A DNA stretch of 16,561 nucleotides from assembly GCA_041639705.1 (NCBI GenBank), contig JBEQBT010000048.1, forward strand, positions 1 through 16,561, given 5' to 3'. Made by a program: the position numbers and the translations under genes. The DNA comes from JARDZI01 sp041639705 (GTDB lineage Bacteria; Bacillota; Clostridia; Clostridiales; Caloramatoraceae). The notes beneath the pieces are model-generated. The model was not told the DNA's origin. It did not search any database and worked only from the letters and a program-made list of their open reading frames with translations. Of the stretch, positions 12,983-16,561 are shown in pieces; the first letter of the stretch is position 1; each line of letters opens with the position of its first letter.

Positions 12983-14092
12983 TTAATCCTCTGAACCACT
13001 TTGACTAGTTTTAGGATTAAGTATTACTACAGGTTGAGGAGGTACTATTACAGGATTTAAACCATTTTCTGAAGTAGGAAAGACATTCGGCCTTTCGCAA
13101 ATCCCTGTAACACCAACAATAAACTTTCGCTGGCTTATTAATGCCTCAAATTCTTTTATCTTTTTATTTAATAAATCCAAAGTAGTACGAATTACCTTTT
13201 CAAACTTAATAATTGTGTCCCTTATATGCCTGAAGTCCGATCTCTCATCATGTTTTCCTCCCTCCATACCATCAAAAATTTTCAAAAGCTCTGTGAGGGT
13301 TCCAATTTTATTAAAATGTGTGATATTGTAGTTTGCAGCAGGAAGAGGTGTTATTGCAATTTCTTGAAGTATACATTTAATAAGATATCTTATTTCACTT
13401 TCAATTACAGTAATTTTGTACTCCAGTTCTAATTCAATCAGCTTGATAATTCTAAATAAACTCTCCTTGATTCTGTTTCTTAATACGAGTACTATATAAT
13501 ACTTAAGCATACAAATGCATTCCTTCTCATCTAGATTTCTACTGAAATCCAAGTCAAAATAAAAATAATTTATATCAAATAATAACTGAATTATTTGCTT
13601 CTTCGTAAACTTTCCAAAGCTCTCATTTATAAAATTTGAATATCCCTGTATCCTTAATATATCCTCAGCCTGCCTTCTCCACTCTGGATCCGCTATGACA
13701 CAGGCAATATCTCTAATACTTATTCTGAACACTAAATACCTAAATATTTTTTCAATTATATCTTCATCAATTCTATCAACAATAAGTGCTAATTTATAAT
13801 CTGCACAATCAGGATCAACATATGGTGGAATATACTGCCTGTTACATACCTTGTTATACTGCTCTATTATTACCTGTTTTTGTTTGCATGTATCACAAGG
13901 GAAATAAGCTACTTTCTTTCCTTCCTTTATTCCATAATTGATAGAGCTAAGCAAATATTCATTAAAACAATCATCAATTGACCCATCTATTCCTCCATCA
14001 ACATCTGCAGCACCTTCCTTGGTGTTTTCCATAACCTTTTTAATAATATCATCTATTTCATTATCATTAAATGCCTCACCCAAATTCACCAC
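12983..14092 (-). CDS. Uncharacterised 369-residue protein with N-terminal Cys motif
   Basis: I do not recognise this protein. The N-terminal 45 residues are acidic (Asp/Glu/Gly-rich). A possible metal site follows: Cys66-x2-Cys69, Cys83 and Cys96. The middle (about 105-245) is predicted helical and rich in Ile, Leu, Arg and Lys without a clear membrane segment. The C-terminal 40 residues are Pro/Asn/Ser-rich and look disordered (PVIVPPQPVVILNPKTSQSG). There is no signal peptide. The start is uncertain: the frame begins GTG-GTG at 14092/14089, a TTG at codon 4 has GGGGTGGTG before it, and the first in-frame ATG is codon 21 with AAAAAGG upstream. It is divergent from the peptidase gene and lies upstream of the corA leader promoter, with no strong terminator between them. 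Confidence 0.75.
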   Translation of the reverse strand: MVNLGEAFNDNEIDDIIKKVMENTKEGAADVDGGIDGSIDDCFNEYLLSSINYGIKEGKKVAYFPCDTCKQKQVIIEQYNKVCNRQYIPPYVDPDCADYKLALIVDRIDEDIIEKIFRYLVFRISIRDIACVIADPEWRRQAEDILRIQGYSNFINESFGKFTKKQIIQLLFDINYFYFDLDFSRNLDEKECICMLKYYIVLVLRNRIKESLFRIIKLIELELEYKITVIESEIRYLIKCILQEIAITPLPAANYNITHFNKIGTLTELLKIFDGMEGGKHDERSDFRHIRDTIIKFEKVIRTTLDLLNKKIKEFEALISQRKFIVGVTGICERPNVFPTSENGLNPVIVPPQPVVILNPKTSQSGSED

Positions 14093-14214
14093 CCCAATCC
14101 GAAGCTTTATTTAATTATATTTATAACTTCAAGGTTTAATGATTATCTTTGCAGTACATACTTATTAACATTTTCATATAAATATAGAGCTATCAATAGT
14201 TTATTAACACAATC

Positions 14215-14255
14215 TACAACATACTTATCCACAAAATGTGGATAAGTATGTTGTA
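14215..14255. promoter_or_regulatory. 41-bp perfect palindrome of two inverted DnaA boxes
   Basis: Arms of 19 bp with no mismatch flank AAA. Each arm contains the consensus DnaA box TTATCCACA: forward at 14225-14233, inverted at 14237-14245. Box-like copies TTATTAACA lie at 14162-14170 and 14201-14209. The site is between two divergent genes, about 10 bp before a TATAAT facing the peptidase gene, so an operator role is plausible. It could also form a long hairpin. Confidence 0.7.
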
Positions 14256-14263
14256 ATTCTATT

Positions 14264-14269
14264 TATAAT
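14264..14269 (+). promoter_or_regulatory. Possible -10 box for the peptidase gene
   Basis: A perfect TATAAT lies 38 bp before the ATG, but there is no recognisable -35 at 16-18 bp; that position is occupied by the palindrome arm. This may mean an activator-dependent promoter. Confidence 0.3.
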
Positions 14270-14307
14270 ATTTAACACTCATTAATATAATTAATTGAGG
14301 TGATTTT

Positions 14308-15735
14308 ATGAAGCTTAAAAAGATTATTAGTTTATTCTTCCTTTTATTTTTTACCATTAGTATCTTAGTATCTGCTAAAGATAGTTTTAATCCAAAGAAT
14401 GCCTACAATATTACAAAGGAACTTTCCTCTGATAAGTACAGAGGAAGGCTTGTTGGAGACAGTGGTAATAAACTTGCCCGTGATTATATTGAAGAATATT
14501 TTAAAATGCTCAATTTAAAGCCCGGAGGTGACAATAACAGCTTCCTACAAACCTTTGAAATTTACGTCCCCTCCATCAACGGTACCTTTTATTTTAAAGT
14601 ATATGATACAAGTGGCAAAATGGTGAAGGAATACAAGTATGGACAAGACTTTAAAGAAATGACCTATGGGGCTTCAATTTCCGGTACAGTTTCAGGCCAG
14701 CTCAAAACAGGATTAAGAACCCAGGCTAATATAATAATTGCAGAAAATATAAGTTCGACCTTTGAAAATCCAAGAGGTTATTCAAATGATTTGGAATTAA
14801 TGGCTAATGGAATAAAAGCCATAATAATTCCTGGAGATGAATACCTGCGGTTCAGAAGTCCCTATAAGCTTCAAAAACAATATGATAAGGGCATAGTCAA
14901 ACTTTATGCTTCTCGTAAAATTCTCCCAGAGCTCAGGAGTTTTGCAGAAAAGAACTACAGCTTTGAGATTAAGAGCACCATAAAAGTAAAGTTAGCAAAT
15001 GGGAGTAATGTTATTGGAATACTTGAGGGTAGAGATACGAGCCTTCCTCCTTTAATCCTCTCTGCTCACTTTGATCATGTGGGCTTTGATGGAGATGGAG
15101 TTATATATCCTGGCTCCCTAGACAACGCATCCGGAACGGGATTTCTACTTGAATCTGCAAGAACACTAAAGTCATTTAAACAGCCTGAAAGAACTATAAT
15201 ATTTGTGGCATTTGATGGAGAAGAGGTAGGATTACTGGGTTCAAAATATTTTATTGAAAATTCCCCCATTAACATAAAAGAAGCGGAATGTATTAATTTT
15301 GATATGGTTAGCTCAGGAAGTGAACTTCCTGTTTCAATTTTATATTCATCTAAGAAATCTGAATTTGCAAATGAAATACTTAATATTGCCCGTTCTCAAA
15401 ATATATCTGCAAAATCAAATGTTAATGACTCTAGTGATCATGCTTCTTTTTGCTCCAATGGAATAAATGCTGCAACCTTGATTCAATATGATGTGGACAA
15501 AATTCATACTCCAGATGATACTATGGAAAATGTATCTGAAAATGGTTTTATGAATGTATACAGAATACTAAATGCCTATTTATCCACTAGAGAGGTATAT
15601 TCATTCTCTTTAAATCTGCAAACTACAGAACCCGTTACTAGATACTTACTTCCCGGAGCTGGAATCCTTATAATTACAACTGCAGTAATTTTCTATGTTT
15701 TAAACAAAAATGGCTTCGGGGAAAATAATATTTAA
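14308..15735 (+). CDS. M28 family zinc metallopeptidase, membrane-anchored
   Basis: The 475-residue protein begins with a basic/hydrophobic signal or anchor (KLKKIISLFFLLFFTISILV, residues 2-21), then an extracellular region with an inserted PA-like domain (about 90-230) and the M28 catalytic domain (about 235-430). The co-catalytic zinc ligands are visible: His254 (SAHFDHVG), Asp272 (SLDNASG), catalytic Glu305 with ligand Glu306 (FDGEEVG), Asp332 (NFDMVS) and His400 (KIHTPDDT). A second hydrophobic helix (about 446-466) ends the protein. It is likely an aminopeptidase at the outer membrane face, feeding on peptides; the substrate is unknown. GAGGTGAT precedes the ATG. It is the only clear plus-strand gene and has its own terminator. 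Confidence 0.93.
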   Translation: MKLKKIISLFFLLFFTISILVSAKDSFNPKNAYNITKELSSDKYRGRLVGDSGNKLARDYIEEYFKMLNLKPGGDNNSFLQTFEIYVPSINGTFYFKVYDTSGKMVKEYKYGQDFKEMTYGASISGTVSGQLKTGLRTQANIIIAENISSTFENPRGYSNDLELMANGIKAIIIPGDEYLRFRSPYKLQKQYDKGIVKLYASRKILPELRSFAEKNYSFEIKSTIKVKLANGSNVIGILEGRDTSLPPLILSAHFDHVGFDGDGVIYPGSLDNASGTGFLLESARTLKSFKQPERTIIFVAFDGEEVGLLGSKYFIENSPINIKEAECINFDMVSSGSELPVSILYSSKKSEFANEILNIARSQNISAKSNVNDSSDHASFCSNGINAATLIQYDVDKIHTPDDTMENVSENGFMNVYRILNAYLSTREVYSFSLNLQTTEPVTRYLLPGAGILIITTAVIFYVLNKNGFGENNI

Positions 15736-15746
15736 ATTCAGGGCAT

Positions 15747-15800
15747 AAAAATCTCCTTCTCAGCATTCATTGTAAAATGATTGCCAAGAAGGAGATTTTT
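15747..15800. terminator. Bidirectional terminator between convergent genes
   Basis: A perfect 14-bp outer stem (AAAAATCTCCTTCT / AGAAGGAGATTTTT) plus an inner 8-bp near-match stem ends in five T on either strand. It serves the peptidase gene on plus and the repeat protein gene on minus. Confidence 0.85.
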
Positions 15801-15858
15801 ACATATTCAAAAACCTTATTCCATATAGTATAATACTTACTGCTTGTCCTCTATGTAA

Positions 15859-16561
15859 TTACTTCTTTAATTCTTGTTTCCCAGTTACAGCGCTCGCAGC
15901 ATCTATTGTGAAAGTAGCCTTAGCTTCTTCAGTGGTGAAATATATATTTCCATCAACTAAAGTATCTACTAGCTTGAAGTTTTTAACTGAAACATAAAGA
16001 TCGCCTTTGAATGTTCCGTGTTGGATACTAGCCTCTGGACTAGTAATAGTTAGTTTTGGCGCTGTTAATGTAAATCTAGCTGTGATATTACGCTTATCAT
16101 CTTGAGTATAAAGAGCTATTTTACGTTGTATAATGTCATTACCAGCTGTATCCTTTTTACCATTTTTAAATTCGCCTTCTAATACAAGATCCTTATCAAA
16201 AGTTAAGCTTTTTAATGTTGATATAATCCATGTACCAGTTTTGCCTAATGCCTTTTCAAATGCATCCTCATTATTTACCAATGAAGCTGATGTTACTGCA
16301 TCTACCCCAGTCTTTAATTCTTGTTTTCCAGTTACACTACTCTTATCATCCATTTTGAAAGTAGTCTTTGCTTCTTCAGTAGTAAAGTATATGTTTCCAT
16401 CAACTTTAGCATCTACTAGCTTGAAGTTTTTAATTGAAACATAAATATCACCTTTGAAGGTTCCGTGTTGGAAACTAGCTTCTGGACTTAAAATAGTTAA
16501 TTTTGGTGCTGTTATTGTGAATCTGGCTGTTACAACACGTTTATCGTCCTGGGTGTATGGA
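15859..16561 (-). CDS. Tandem-repeat protein of unknown function, C-terminal part (runs off window)
   Basis: The frame is open from the stop at 15859 to the right edge (234 codons). The internal Met at 16353 is not the start, because the coding repeat continues upstream without a stop. Two copies of a unit of 149 residues (447 bp) are visible, one complete and one partial; over the 83 comparable residues I count 67 identical. Each copy has KLTI-x-SPEAS-x-QHGTFKGD, VDGNIYFTTEEAK and ends VTGKQELK. Alternating polar/hydrophobic strands and Gly turns suggest a beta-rich, probably extracellular fold. No LPxTG or S-layer motif is seen at the C-terminus, which ends ELKK. GVDAVTSAS between copies faintly recalls FMN-binding domains, but I would not assign that. 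I do not recognise the family firmly. Confidence 0.85.
   Translation of the reverse strand, partial: PYTQDDKRVVTARFTITAPKLTILSPEASFQHGTFKGDIYVSIKNFKLVDAKVDGNIYFTTEEAKTTFKMDDKSSVTGKQELKTGVDAVTSASLVNNEDAFEKALGKTGTWIISTLKSLTFDKDLVLEGEFKNGKKDTAGNDIIQRKIALYTQDDKRNITARFTLTAPKLTITSPEASIQHGTFKGDLYVSVKNFKLVDTLVDGNIYFTTEEAKATFTIDAASAVTGKQELKK
15871..16561. repeat. 447-bp direct tandem repeat inside the right-edge gene
   Basis: TTCTTGTTT at 15871 recurs at 16318, and the two stretches stay aligned without gaps to the window edge (15871-16114 against 16318-16561). The unit keeps the reading frame. More copies may lie beyond the edge. Confidence 0.85.

Noticed and set aside
16270..16315. FMN-binding domain suggested by GVDAVTSAS in the repeat protein
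   Set aside because: The similarity is a few residues only, and the rest of the FMN-binding domain pattern is absent.

Overview
The window is low-GC, AT-rich DNA with compact same-strand operons, strong AGGAGG-type ribosome binding sites, intrinsic terminators and an FMN riboswitch. Together with an H-NOX domain fused to a chemoreceptor, this points to an anaerobic, motile member of the Clostridia. The species cannot be named from the sequence. Almost everything is encoded on the minus strand; only one clear gene (an M28 peptidase) is on plus.

Layout from left to right. Positions 1-87 hold the start of a Cys-rich small protein that runs off the left edge. Positions 281-2591 are a tRNA-modification and ribosome-maturation operon, tsaE-tsaB-rimI, followed by a CBS/ACT regulatory protein and a terminator. 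Positions 2792-4591 encode a membrane chemoreceptor with an N-terminal H-NOX haem domain. Positions 4770-5588 are a riboflavin-uptake unit: promoter, FMN riboswitch, attenuator and ribU. A Crp/Fnr-type regulator (5688-6392) and the RNA-binding protein Tex (6476-8641) follow. A 150-bp fold-back repeat lies upstream of tex. Positions 8883-10396 are motA-motB, the flagellar stator. Positions 10582-11682 encode a membrane GAF-GGDEF diguanylate cyclase. Positions 11781-12713 encode a CorA-type divalent cation transporter. Its leader carries a 12-codon peptide ORF and three mutually exclusive hairpins, the last of which pairs with the corA ribosome binding site. Positions 12983-14092 encode an unrecognised 369-residue protein. 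The divergent intergenic region 14093-14307 contains a perfect 41-bp palindrome made of two inverted consensus DnaA boxes. Positions 14308-15735 encode a membrane-anchored M28 metallopeptidase. The right edge (15859-16561) is the C-terminal part of a protein built from about 149-residue tandem repeats.

Themes. Several genes concern motility and its sensory input: the H-NOX chemoreceptor, MotAB and the diguanylate cyclase. Others are housekeeping: the t6A pathway, RimI and Tex. Two transport genes, ribU and corA, have long structured leaders. The ribU leader is a textbook FMN riboswitch. The corA leader fits no riboswitch class I recognise; it looks like a translational attenuator, and its leader peptide resembles in character the Mg2+-sensing MgtL peptide of enterobacteria. 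This is the best candidate in the window for an undescribed system. No tRNA, rRNA, CRISPR array, transposase gene or prophage gene was seen.
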